In this document: in pieces, positions 51,481 through 63,100 of the stretch
Layout of the letters: every line of letters begins with the position of its first letter
Numbering within the stretch: position 1 is the first letter of the stretch
NCBI RefSeq assembly: GCF_019097595.1
Contig: NC_080726.1
Coordinates: 15,413,705 to 15,477,704 of the forward strand
Source of the DNA: Hemibagrus wyckioides
Lineage: Eukaryota > Chordata > Actinopteri > Siluriformes > Bagridae
DNA: 64,000 nt
Reading direction: 5' to 3'
Position numbers and translations under genes: made by a program
Notes under the pieces: generated by a model
The model's input: only the letters and a program-made list of their open reading frames with translations
What the model was told of the DNA's origin: nothing
Databases searched by the model: none

Positions 51481-54400
51481 GTGAGCTGCTTTAATGTCTG
51501 GTCTTATTTTTTTTTGTCTTTATAGTTAATATGATGTATTAATATGATTACGTGTTAATGTACATACCCCTAACCAGGAAATACTCAATTCAAGTCTAGC
51601 TCATGAGTTACTTCTGATTCAAGGCGATTAAAATGAAATGATAATATTAATTTCCTTGTGATCACTCTTTTCCGAGAAAGCATTGAAGGCACAACTTGTT
51701 GGAATGTTACTGATTTATCATTTCATCCCGACAATGCCATTGTATTATTTTGTTAATGCTATAATTAACATTTTGAGAAGTTCCTCTGTAATACTCTTCT
51801 AAATTGTGATAGAAATGCTCGTGTAAAATGCCGTGTATGCAGATTATCTAGAAACTGAATTTCTAGTTTTAACTGAGGAAAAACTAGTTTAACAGTAATA
51901 CTGATTTGTGTGAGTGGGCGGGGCTTAACATTTCAGCTCTATGTTTGAGATTATACTTTGGCTGTGAGCTAGACATGATACTGCTGACATTCTGTTTTAG
52001 ACGATTTATTAACAAGACTGCTATTGTCATTTACACCGATCAGGCATAACATGATGAGCAGTGAGAGGTGAAGTGAATAACACTGATTATCTCCTCATCA
52101 TGGCACCTGTTAGTGGGTGGGATATATTAGAGGCAGCAAGTGAACATTTTGTCCTCAAAGTTGATGTGTTAGAAGGAGGAAAAATGGGCAAGCGTAAGAA
52201 TTTTAACGAATTTGACAAAGGACAAATTGTGATGGCTAGACGACTGGATCAGAGCATCTCATGTGTTGTTCTGGTTTCAGCTATGCTAAACCCAAGTAAA
52301 CTTTGATCTCCACCTGGAACCTACAGTGACATTTTGTGACATTTTGTTTGTAAGCAGGTGTATATGGTGCTCAGGCATTCAATGATGTCCAGTGGTTGCT
52401 GTGTCAGTTTCTGGATGAGACGGAAAAAATAAATGATGAGGGGGTTAAAGAAATCAAGTACCACCATCGAGGTGCAGGACTGCAGTTTGGGAATTCAGGA
52501 GACAGTGCTGTAAACTCCAATGCTATCACCTTCCTTGTCACAAGTGAGTATATAATTAGCGAAAAACCATTTTACTGGATCAAAGATGGAATATCCTGTA
52601 TGATCTACCCAAACTTATCTGAACGTGTATTTTCTATATGTTTATGCAGCATCAAAGGTGGATATGAGGCATTATATGGAAGGTGGTGCGGACTCGCTGG
52701 AATGTGAGATCCAGAGATATAACACTAAAGGGACTGTAATGCGCTGGCCAGGTTTTGGTGCACAGGAACATGATGTCTGGTTCATATGTAATCTCCGCCA
52801 TCGTCAGAGCTTGTTTCACCTCACCACCTTTCTCAGACACACACCTGCACAGGAAGGCATTCAGAAGATTGAAATTGGAGACAGAGAGCTTCTGACCACT
52901 TCAGGTATTTATGATTAGCACGGCTTTTTCAGGATATGATCTTTCTCTGTTACGTCCTGATAGCAATTCCCTCTTCCCTTTTTAAACAGCTACGATGATT
53001 GTCCTGACACGCACACCTGTCATTCATGTGGGCCTCATGAAGGAGCAGACCCTGCACTGTCAGTTCGCTGTGGACCACAAGCAGGCAAGTGTGACCGTGG
53101 ACTGGGTGCTGCAACGGCATGGCGAGCGCCACAAACTCTTCAGCTACACGAGCCGCACAGGCAAGCATGAAGGCAGCGGAGTGTCTGTGAAAACTCTTGC
53201 AACAGGAGATGCCTCTCTGAAAATCCCACTCACAAAGCAGACTAGCGAGGGCACATACACCTGCTCTGTGTTCATCCCACCACTCCACTTCAACAGTGAC
53301 ATTTCCCTCAACATTCAAGGTGAGAAGCTCAAACATGGTTTTTCAAAGCAATAGAATAATAGAGTGTTGAAGTAATTGTTATAAATCTGGAAGGGGGCAA
53401 TTATAGATCAGCAGAAGGCTTTGTACTAGTGACCTAAGGCTTATGAACCAAATTATATGAGATCAAATGCTGATTTTAGCCAAATTTGCAAAACAGCCTT
53501 TGACATACACTATGACCATCACGCCCATATGTGTGCCTTCCTCAAGCTGTTTCCACAAAATTGGAATAACACAATTGTCTAGAATGTCTTTGTATGCTGT
53601 AGCATGAAGAATTTGCTTTACTAGAATTAAGGGTATGACAATGGCATGACCCCATGGCATGGTTTACCAAGGTCACTGTGGAAGCACTTGGGTGTCTTGA
53701 GCTCCACCTTCAACCCCAGTAAACATATTTGGGATGATCTGGAACACCGACTTCACCCTAGACCTCCTAGAACTGGAACACTGACTGCACCCAATGCTCT
53801 TGCATCTTGATGAATACAGATTTCTCAGAGTCATACTCCAAAATCTAGTGGAAAGCTTTCTCAGAAGAGTGGAGGCTGTTATAAAGATCAGCTCCATGTA
53901 AATGCTATGGTTTAGGAATAGGCACTTATGGGGTGATTGTCATGTGTACAAATACTTTTGTCCTTACAGTGTAACAACATATACTGATTTTATTTACTTT
54001 ATAACCTTGTCTTGTAATCTTTCTATAAAGATCATGTTATGTTAGGAGCCAGTTTAAGACTTATAAACATTCGGTGTGGTATAATCAGTCAGAAGAAAAA
54101 AATCTCTGGATTTACATAGTAGAAAATTTCACCATGCAAGATTTTTGTAGGTTGCTACACAATTTAAAACATGACCATTATATAAATTGTTATTGTAATT
54201 GTCTGTTATTGTTGCTGTCTGTTACGTCCCAACAGAATCACCACGTGTAACAGTGAACGTCGGCACAACCTTGTCTTTAACCCTGGGTCAGGATCAGAAG
54301 GTGGTGTGTGATGCTCAGGGCTACTACCCCCTCGATGTGACCATTGACTGGCTGCGAGAGTCGGTGGGATCAGGCCTCCTGCCTGAGGTTATGAAGAACG

Positions 54401-57250
54401 TTCTGTACTCCAGCCACCGCCACAGTCAGGATGGCACATACTCGCTCACAGCCTTCTTCCTGCTCAGTCCTGACCTTGAGGATTCTGGGTACAAGTACAC
54501 ATGCCGGGTGCAACATCAGTCTCTGCGCACACCGATCCGCAAGAGCTTCACGCTCATTGTCACAGGTAGACTCAGTTACACTCACCAAAATTGGTAAACA
54601 AATTGGACCTTGCCCTATTGGAAACCCCCTAAAATTCTACTGCCACTACCAAATGTTTACCACTAGATGGCAGAAAAGTTGTAAAACGTTTAAATATCAC
54701 ATTTGGATATACTGTTTATCTTTGTGTATTTTTCCTTTTTCTCACTGTTTAGAGCCAGACTCTACACTATGGTACCTTGCAGTGTTTGGATTCATAATTG
54801 TCATGATAGGAATTCTCATATGGCTGGTGCCCCAGTTTGTTAAGGGTAAGAATTTTTTTTTCTGAAATCATATTACATTAATCAGTTTGTTGTTGTTCTT
54901 GTTGTTGTTTATATTAGTATATAAATATGGTTTGAATGTGTGTCTACATGATTTTGGCATAGTGGTGGAAATCACAATGCACCACTATCACAGATATTAT
55001 GGCTGTATATCATTTTCATTTCATTGTCTGTACCGCTTATCCGATCTATCCTCGGGTGGCTGTATATAATGTCAAATGGATTCTAATTATACTTTATAAT
55101 GGGAGGAAAAAGCAGTAGCACTAGCTCCCAATAAATATTATTTGTACAGATTTAAATCATTTGTGTAATGTCCAAAAATGTAGTGTAAAGAGCACATCTA
55201 AAATGCTTTCATTTTGAGGGCTGAAACAAAACAAAATTAAATTAAATTAAATTAAATTAAATTAAATTAAATTAAATTAAATTAAATTAAATTAAATTAA
55301 ATTAAATTAAATTAAATTTTTTAAAAAAAGTAAATAAATTTTAAAAACAAATGCAATAAAATTAAATTAAATTAAATTAAAAGTCTTTATCTGTGTCAGA
55401 ATCATTACATGTGCTGTAGCGGCCAGTAGTGTCTCTAAAAAATATCTATTATTTTAAAATGGTAGGACCTGTAACACATACAGAACATTCAAGATATAAA
55501 TGATCCAAAATCACTACATCTGTTGATTATTTATATAACAATTATACTGACAAACATAAGTTAAGGCAAAAAATAGTAGAGAAAAAAATGATAAAGAGGC
55601 TACATTGGATTATATATGAATATATTTATAAGTATGCATATGTACACACTAAATGCATGCATATACTTACATAAACTAATGCATATAAGCCCAAATAAAA
55701 CCCTCATAAAAGACTATAAGAAAACTGAAGACTTCTCACTGATACCTGGATAGGGCCTCAAGCATGTGGATCTCATACATCTCTTACTGCGTAAGCTGCT
55801 TAAGTTTGGTTTATCTTCATCCCGTGCTTAATTTTTTTAACAGTGAAATAAATCTGTGCTAATGGGGATCCATTAACTACTGAGATATTTTTGAGGACTC
55901 CTATTCTAGACTATTTCTGAAATTTAGAGTTGTATACTCTGAATGTCTTACTGTCTCTGGTGATTCAAAAAGTCTTATTATAAGAAAAAAAATAATTGTT
56001 CATTGTACTGATCAAATAGAATGAGATAAGTGAATTAGAAATGTTTATTGCAGTAGGTATTGTAGTAGAAAGAAATGTGATGTGAAAAATGTGATGTATT
56101 TTTTTTTGTCTTTCACAGCAGAAAGACGCAAGGTGAGTAAAACTTTCTTAATGTTGTGTGTGTGTGTATATATGTCATCAAGAGGAAGATGGATGGTCAC
56201 AAACCATCAAGCAAAGCTGAGCTGTTTGCTTTTTTGCAAAAAGAGTGGTATAAAGTTCCCCAACAGCAATGTGAGAAACTGGTTGAGATCATGGAGCCAA
56301 AACACATGCAAATCGGGGTTATTCCACCAAATACTGATTTCTTAATGTTATTTAGCCAAAGCATTAACACAATTTGTTTATAAATTATTTGCATTTTGTT
56401 TTATTTAAGTTATTAAAGCTCTGCAAATACTGCATGATCTTGGGTTATTTTGATGTGATGTCATTTCCTTTAAACATACACTCTAAATAACAATAGTTAT
56501 ATTTTGAATTTAGGAGAAATATTGTCAGCAGTTCACAAAAAATACATGTACCTGTAAGAAAAAAAAACATAATAAAACTAATTATTTTGCAGTGCTCTCT
56601 TATTTTTTCCAGAGCTGTATTTTTATATAAAAATATTATGTATATTATTATATAAAGGTTCTTCTTATAGAAAGACTTCTTCCTGGTTATTGGGGTTAAG
56701 GTTAGAGTTACGTTCAAGTGTATTAGCTGCATTATTAATTATATGAGTACTAAATGTCCCTGTAATGACAAGGATACATAAGAGTGATAATTTCTATGAG
56801 ACTACACATGAGGATACGTGCCTGGTGCTTACAAAAATACATTTGAAAACATAAAGCTATTATCTACACTAAGTTTCTAAGGTACTAAATCAGTTTAAAT
56901 TACTGTCATGAAAATAGGAATTATTTACTGTCATAAACTGACTACTTAAATGAAAAAAACAGTGTATGAGGATTTTCCTGGGCCGACCACACAAATAGTA
57001 AAACCAGTGTGTGTGTGTGTGTGTGTGGAGGCATAAGAGCAGATGTTTGCCATGTGTCTGTTTACATTGTATGTTTACATAGTGTCTCCTGTGTGCAGAG
57101 GTTCTGAGGGCCCATGCCAAAGAAGTTATAGCTCCACTCCATGGAGACAGACAACACCATATCCCTCTCTCTACCTCTTCCTCCTCCCTCTCCTTCCACC
57201 TCCCCTGTGGAACCTGCTACATCTCTGGAAAAGCTAAGAAGTTGTTGTAA
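51435..57250 (+). CDS. tapbpl: Tapasin-family protein, most like tapasin-related protein TAPBPR (exons joined)
   Basis: Exons 51435-51480, 52358-52543, 52650-52904, 52990-53319, 54236-54565, 54753-54845, an optional 56119-56132, and 57099-57250. Skipping the optional exon gives 463 residues: signal peptide, an N-terminal lumenal domain over two exons, a V-type Ig domain, a C1-type Ig domain ([28 protein letters not shown]), one transmembrane helix and a cytoplasmic tail ending KKLL, a KKxx ER-retrieval signal. The plan and GYYPLDV wording fit TAPBPR better than tapasin, but the KKxx end is tapasin-like. These proteins chaperone and edit peptide loading of MHC class I in the ER. An in-frame ATG at 51408 would add nine residues; 51435 has A at -3 and is preferred. 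Confidence 0.85.
51481..52357. other. tapbpl intron 1
   Basis: About 880 bp with a truncated Tc1-like fragment at 52032-52262. The rest shows nothing recognisable. Confidence 0.8.
52032..52262 (+). mobile_element. Truncated Tc1-like element fragment (CAGGCATAAC family)
   Basis: Begins TACACCGATCAGGCATAACA and retains [20 protein letters not shown] of the transposase N-terminus before being cut off at about CATCTCATG. It is a one-ended relative of the element at 41246-41766 with no right terminus. Confidence 0.8.
52358..52543 (+). CDS. tapbpl: tapbpl exon 2 (N-terminal lumenal domain)
   Basis: After TGTAAGCAG. Encodes [20 protein letters not shown] and continues to [10 protein letters not shown]. 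Compatible with the first strand region of TAPBPR (DVVLDCFL..). Donor AA|GTGAGT in phase 1. Confidence 0.8.
52650..52904 (+). CDS. tapbpl: tapbpl exon 3 (N-terminal lumenal domain)
   Basis: After GTTTATGCAG. Encodes [40 protein letters not shown] and [10 protein letters not shown]. The ECEIQRY and WFIC features parallel TCEISRY and WFMAN of TAPBPR. Confidence 0.82.
52990..53319 (+). CDS. tapbpl: tapbpl exon 4 (Ig V-type domain)
   Basis: After TTTTTAAACAG. Contains LHCQFAVDH, the core Trp in [19 protein letters not shown], and [13 protein letters not shown]: Cys-Trp-Y.C of an Ig fold. Phase 1 in and out. Confidence 0.9.
53320..54235. other. tapbpl intron 4
   Basis: About 916 bp, over half of it occupied by a rearranged Tc1-like fossil (53463-53975). 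Confidence 0.8.
53463..53975. mobile_element. Rearranged Tc1-like fossil with opposed halves
   Basis: The minus strand of 53463-53640 shows [20 protein letters not shown]. The plus strand of about 53700-53890 shows [18 protein letters not shown] and [14 protein letters not shown] with stops. Both are parts of the same C-terminal Tc1 transposase region, in opposite orientations. The right end resembles AATACTTTTGTCCTTACAGT, a decayed terminus of the same family as 49882-50645. Confidence 0.75.
54236..54565 (+). CDS. tapbpl: tapbpl exon 5 (Ig C1-type domain)
   Basis: After GTCCCAACAG. Begins [10 protein letters not shown] and contains [37 protein letters not shown] and [14 protein letters not shown], the C1-set signature. 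Phase 1 in and out. Confidence 0.92.
54753..54845 (+). CDS. tapbpl: tapbpl exon 6 (transmembrane)
   Basis: After CTCACTGTTTAG. Encodes [20 protein letters not shown], then [11 protein letters not shown]: one hydrophobic helix flanked by a charged start and Lys. Leaves in phase 1 at AAGG|GTAAGA. Confidence 0.9.
55234..55318. repeat. (AATTA)n pentanucleotide microsatellite
   Basis: About 17 nearly perfect pentamers, with a shorter second run at 55358-55380. Confidence 0.95.
56119..56132 (+). CDS. tapbpl: tapbpl optional mini-exon (AERRK)
   Basis: A T-rich tract and TTTCACAG precede CAGAAAGACGCAAG and GTGAGT follows. In phase it encodes AERRK. With the 57099 acceptor it gives a very short tail ending RRKRF; with a shifted acceptor at 57101 it keeps the long tail. 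Basic residues make both versions plausible. Splice signals are good; use is unproven. Confidence 0.5.
57099..57250 (+). CDS. tapbpl: tapbpl last exon (cytoplasmic tail, KKLL end)
   Basis: After CCTGTGTGCAG. Joined to exon 6, it encodes [19 protein letters not shown] and continues to ISGKAKKLL with stop TAA at 57248-57250. The last four residues KKLL form a KKxx dilysine ER-retrieval signal, the reason for choosing this frame. Confidence 0.72.
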
Positions 57251-57439
57251 AGTTGTCTGATCTCATGGTTTATGAGAGTATTTACAATCACTAATGGAGC
57301 CACATGTGAGGAATAACAAAGTCCACTGAAGCTAATTGAAAGACTGTTGCCAGGATGATGTTTTTAAGTAAATTCACCTATTGTTTCTCAAATGAAACTG
57401 CTGTTGGAACTTCCATTGTTTTCACCATGGTTCATTAAT

Positions 57440-57445
57440 AATAAA
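57440..57445 (+). promoter_or_regulatory. Candidate polyadenylation signal for tapbpl
   Basis: AATAAA about 190 bp after the stop; another is at 57593-57598. Confidence 0.45.
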
Positions 57446-59289
57446 AATAACAATAATTATACGTGAAAGATACTGTATTGTCTACTCATGAGTTCATTTC
57501 ATGTTGAATAGATTTATCTGCTTTGATTTTATTGAGGCTCAATATTTTAAAATCACAAAATTGTTAGAGAGAATCTTTAAATATCAGAGTGGAATAAAGT
57601 GCTATTTGAATGACTTATGATTTTTCATGTTAGTAAGATCCAGAGCTTTTAAATGAAATGAAAATGTTTGAGATGATTAGGACATGTTGCTCTTCTTTCT
57701 TCATTTTGGCTGTAACTTGACTCCAATGGCCAGCTTGAAGACCTTTGAGGTATCCTGGCATATGCTTGGCTAAATCCTCACCTCTGCATATGAAGTAGTC
57801 GTGTTGCGCCCCTGATACCCTGTTAGCTACCACACTATAAACACTTCAGTTAGGAATGACAGCTGTTCCTCAGTGCCTCTCGGCACATTTCCCTTCTCCA
57901 ACATATCTGATATCAGTTCACTAAACTATCAATCACTTATCTTCACTGACATCAGTTGTTTCCTGCTAATACTGATAGTCATACTCTCTAGTATGTACTG
58001 GATTCTTACCATTGCACTTTAACATTGGTTACTGAAAGTGAATAGCCAGTCGTGGAATGAAAACGTACAATGAACTGCAGATGAACGCCTCAGACGAAAA
58101 GATCTGTGGAAACAAACATGCCTGGGGGGTCAGCAGTTGGAACAGCGAAGGGTCAGCAACTGGCCACACACCACAACGCTGAAATGGCTAAAGTGGAAAG
58201 GGCTCCTCTGGGAACAGCTCAAATACAGCTTAAGGATGGAAAACTGAAAAGTTTGCATTACATCAGCGAGGCTCTCATCCTGCCATTGCGTCCGTCAGTT
58301 TCCATTTAGTCAATTGACATTTTTAGAACAAGTCCATAATAGACTGTTTTGTTTGGAGTTAAGACCCTGGAAAGGCCAGCTCCGCTTAAATCAACCCCCT
58401 TGAGTGGTGTTAGTGTGTTCCTGAAGCCGGCTGCACTAAAGAGTCTGTGGTCTTCAGCTCATCTCTTTCTCAGTGAGAGAGCATGTGGCTCTGACTTAAT
58501 TACAGATGGGGAGGAAAAACAAACAGGCCTGGCTCACACTGGGAGCAGAAGGGAGTCTGTAATAAAAGTCAACGTGTGGCCAGGGAGAGATTGTTTTGTT
58601 TCCAAAGCCGGGCAGTCTAGGGCGCACTGCCAGCACATGCACCTGTAAGCCCACTGACATGTGGTAAGTTCTGGGAAAATCACTAATGACTGAATTAGTG
58701 TATCGTAATGGGTAGCTAAAGCTTTTCTTGGACCCAGCAGGAAATTTAGCATTGGATATTGACTGTGGAAATGAGCGTATGCTTAAGGTATTAGATCACA
58801 TTTCATTATGGCGGAGAGATCGGAGATGCTGGTCGGATCCAGGCACAAATAGTTGGGCTTGTGGTTGGGCGTGCACAATAATTATGTTTTCTTTGCCTTT
58901 ACCAGATGACCTAATACTTTGCTGAAAGCATTTGTTCACCATTTGTAGTAAGTGAGCCATTTATATAATCACAAGCCATTGTATCCCATAAACATTTGCA
59001 ATGGTTTAGACCTAATTTGACCTCACTAACCTCATTACCTCTCCTTCACTGCTCTGCCCTTAACACATCATATGCTTTTGTGATTGTGTGTCTACTTGTG
59101 TTTACTCCTTGCAGTCATCTTGTCCCAATGTTAATACCTGCTTGGGTCTAAGATGAAATTGCCTCTCTTGTTTGAGCATTGCAGTGAGTCCATGTGCTCA
59201 TCTTGCACTCTCGAGTCTAATGTCCTGAGCATGGAAAAACCTCAAGGTCTGTTTCTTTGTGTAATCCATCAATGGTTTTTCACAGCACT

Positions 59290-59290
59290 G

Positions 59291-59320
<30 letters not shown>
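59290..59320. repeat. (AC)n microsatellite
   Basis: Simple AC run of about 28 bp. Confidence 0.9.
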
Positions 59321-59321
<1 letters not shown>

Positions 59322-59917
59322 CTCCACCCCCAATCCCCTCACTGTCTTTTCACTCTGTTATTGTGGTCAGCCACTGCAGAGACCAGCTGTTACCATGGGA
59401 AGGTTGTTTTTGGCCCATGAAATAGCTCACAGATACACAGTGTGTCTTCTCAGTATCTTTGAGGAACTCTGAGGACACACTTTCGGGATGGGATGTACTT
59501 CTAAATATGGCTGAAGGCAGCCAGACCTCTGGGCACAGTTTTATTAATGTTCCACTTAAGAAGGGCAAAGAAGAGAAGAACCATTAGGGCTAAACCCACT
59601 GAACTACTCTGGTAATAAAATGTATAAATAGGTGCAAGAAACCAGTATGTTCTCACAGACAGTGTATTATGTTAACACATTGAATGTGGAATTCATGTGA
59701 TGAAATCTGATTCATATGACATTTACAGTATGTCAGTAAGTGCTATTAGTGCATAATTTATATCTATATATAGCTTATTACTTAAAAAAGAGAATGCAAA
59801 ATCCAGATTTCTGAATTTTAGGTAGGGGTCGCTGCTTTATTATACATTAAAAAGACAATCATATATAAACATGTTATATTCAAATAAGTATATTGGGAAC
59901 ATTCACATCATCACAGC

Positions 59918-60185
59918 TCCAGGGTCTCCAGTTTGGTTCTGAGCTCAGGTTTCTGTCTGGGTGGAGTTTCACATGTTCTCCCAGTGTTCTCATGGTTTCC
60001 TCTGGATCTTTCTTCCACCTCCCAAAACATGCCAATAGTTGGATTGCTTATGCTAAATCACTGCTAGGTGTGAATGACCAGCACCTCATCCAGTATTCCC
60101 ACCAGAATGTCTAGTGTTCCCATCGTAGGCTTTGGATTCACTACGACCTTAAACAGGAAAAAGCGAGTGCAGAAGAATAAATGAA
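59918..60185. repeat. Interspersed repeat tail (fish non-LTR type)
   Basis: Contains GGGTGGAGTTTCACATGTTC, TCTCATGGTTTCCTCTGGAT, CACCTCCCAAAACATGCC and CAGCACCTCATCCAGTAT. Same kind of tail as at 30338-30690. The open frame across it is repeat-derived. Confidence 0.55.
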
Positions 60186-63100
60186 TGAAACAAATTCTCC
60201 TCAGGTGATGCATTAAAGATCTAAATGTCTGTTAAGGGTTTCAGGAAATATTCAGTTTTAGCAGGTTCAGTTTGTATGCAATAATCATATTGTATATATA
60301 CACATTGCATCAATGGCATTTCTATTCAAATCCAGCACAGATGTGAGATGTAGCAGTAACACAAAAAAACTTGTTGAAATAAAAAAAAAGTTAAGTAAAA
60401 AATAATGGCAAGTGAAAGACATGGATATGTCTACGTTCATGCATGAGTCAGGGGTATGAAGCCTGCCAAAAATGGTTCCAGATTTTTTATTTTCTCTCAA
60501 ATGTTTAAAAACTCTAGACACATAGCAATGAAAGGTGAATGGTTGATTGCTCAGACTTCCACAGAGGTCCCTGTTGCTCTGCAGTGTAATTTAAGTACAG
60601 CAATCTTACACTCAGCTGTTATTGACCTGATGAAAGATTAGACTGCAAATTAGGAACTCTGAAATGAACCCACCCTCTTTCACAACTCTAATTCAACAGA
60701 TCCCTCCAACTGAGATTTATCCATAAGGGGGATCAATGTCTGACCTCTTAAAAGATGAGTAGACAACATGACTCATGCTTACCAGGAATCCTGAGTTTAG
60801 ACAGGTAATATGAACCATATGACTTGCTGAAAAAATAGTAGACTTTAGCTATTTTTGAGAGTGAGAGCAAGAGAGGACGAGAGAGAGAACCAGCTGAGGA
60901 GTCAAAGGTCAAGATCAGGCCCCTCCTTTTGTTGTATTCCTCAAGAAGGGTCACATGAAAAAATTCCCAGCCGGTAAAACAGTGAACTGGGATGGAAAAC
61001 TGTGCAGGCCTTCTGTCTCCCCCGTACGCCCTCAGGCCTCACTGCTGGGAAGTGAAGTCATGCACACTACGTTTTATCAGGCCTCTGAGGGGCCAGCACT
61101 TCTTTCTTTCTCTCACTCACACTCTGCATTAGGTTTTCGATGACTTTTTGCCTTTTCACCTTTTTACACTCTTTCTCGGATTCTATTTCAAGCTGTTGTT
61201 GACATTTGATTCTTTATTTATTTCGGTCTGGGTTTCGTACACAGTTCTAATCTTTCTCTCTAAAATCGAAAAGCTTGTTCTTATCCTCTGACATTTTTGT
61301 TTTGAAGCGAGAATGATACTGTCCTTGAACAATGACATCACCAAGTCCTTCACTCTTCCTTTTTGCTCACAATAAGGAGTGGTGTAAATGAGTATCCACA
61401 GAACTGAGTACAGAATCACAGTTTAGAGGCCCAGAGGCAGGGCCAGTTGCTCATTACTTCTGCTCCTATGTCCATAAATCTCACATGCTCTACTGGTTTA
61501 TATACACTCAGGATGCATTCTTTTCACAGTGGTGCACTGTGTCCATTGATCCTCCTGTTCTATGGCCTGGGGTGAGAGCGGCCCAGCCCTGGATCTCAGA
61601 CCTACTGCTAATCATTACAGAGGGAGTGTAGGGTGTGGACACAGAGGTAATTGGCTAAGACACAATGTCTCCCTGCTGGGTCCTGAGCTGTTTCCCTTTT
61701 GCTATATTTGTCTAAACCATAATGACCTAAGGTAGTTTCCTGCTTTGCTGATAAAGTTGTAGTCAATAAACTTAGCCATACATTAAAGGAATGTGTTGTC
61801 ACTTTTTCAGCATAATCTCTATGTACCATATCTCCAGTGTGTGCATGTGTCTTACCAAAGACACTAATTTAGGCATAATTCCCTGTACTGAGAAAAAAAA
61901 TAGAAAACTTGTTTACTTGATTATAATTGCTTATAATGGATGACTAACTGCAGCCTTTGGATCAGTAAGCAACTGAGACCTGAGGGTTACTAACATAAAA
62001 AAGTAACAAAGGAAAAAGCCACAGATTTGGTTTGATTAAACATGAACACTGCATTAATTTGGAAAATCTATCAGTACTGGAAATACTCTACAAATGTGGT
62101 AGATTAAAACTGTTAGCATGTTCTTTTAGAGTGACAACATAGCTGGGCAGAAGGAAACTTTCGACCAACACTTTGTCCATAGCTCTTCTCTTCCCCCCAT
62201 ATTGATAATCTCCAGCAGGCTCTCAGCCTGACTGTCTTTTCCTCTGTTCTTATCATTAATAGTGACAGACACCCACCAGGCCTTCCTGACCACAGCCCAG
62301 CCATCCACATGCAGTGATCGAGCCAAAAGGGTGAAATGGAGGGACTAATGTTGGGTAATTGTGGGGGGTGGTAGTGCATTAGAGTATGCAGATGACATTT
62401 TGTTTGCAAATACAAGTTTGTATAGCATGTGGTAAAGAAGATGGCAGACTAACCCTAACCCTGGGGTAATCAGATTTAACGTGCCTATTCTAATGCCAAC
62501 TATTGCTACAACTGGAGTTTCAGTTACATCAAAATATCCTAAAGTAGCCCCCATCAGTAGTAAATCATGTCAAGCTAGCCTAAGTGGTTCAGTTAGTTAG
62601 CATCTCAACCAGGTAAAATGAGTTAGCAGCTTAGTGAAAGCATTAGCAACAACATGAAACATGAGCAACAGATATTTGGTGTTGGGTATGTGTTTTTTTT
62701 TTTTTGCCTTATAATTGCTTTAAAACATTATATATTACAAACATTTCAATATTTCAGTTGCCTTGATTCCATTTGTAAATAAAATCAGTCAGTTCTGTCC
62801 ACTAGCTATTTGGAAATATTTATACGTGAATTGAAGCATGCTAAAATAGCTAATAATTTAGTTGAGAAGAACAGGATGCCATAGTCTTTGTCAAATCAAG
62901 GTGTTTAAAGTGTCATTACCTTTACACTGTAATGTTTTCTGGTTATGAATATGAGAGAAAACATGATTTTATTAAAACATAAAGATTAACAAGGAAAATA
63001 TCAGATATCCTACACTGCTGCTCTTATACAGTAAGTGCATTGATAGTATACAGTAGGTAATATAATATATAGTATTGCACAATATTTTAACATAAAATCT

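Larger units (their letters stand above)
54846..57098. other. tapbpl introns 6-7
   Basis: Holds the (ATTAA)n tract at 55234-55318, a possible 14-nt exon (56119-56132) and a GT run (57007-57027). The rest shows no recognisable feature. Confidence 0.7.

Noticed and set aside
57630..57833. 67-codon minus-strand frame downstream of tapbpl as a possible exon
   Set aside because: No recognisable similarity and no convincing neighbouring exons.
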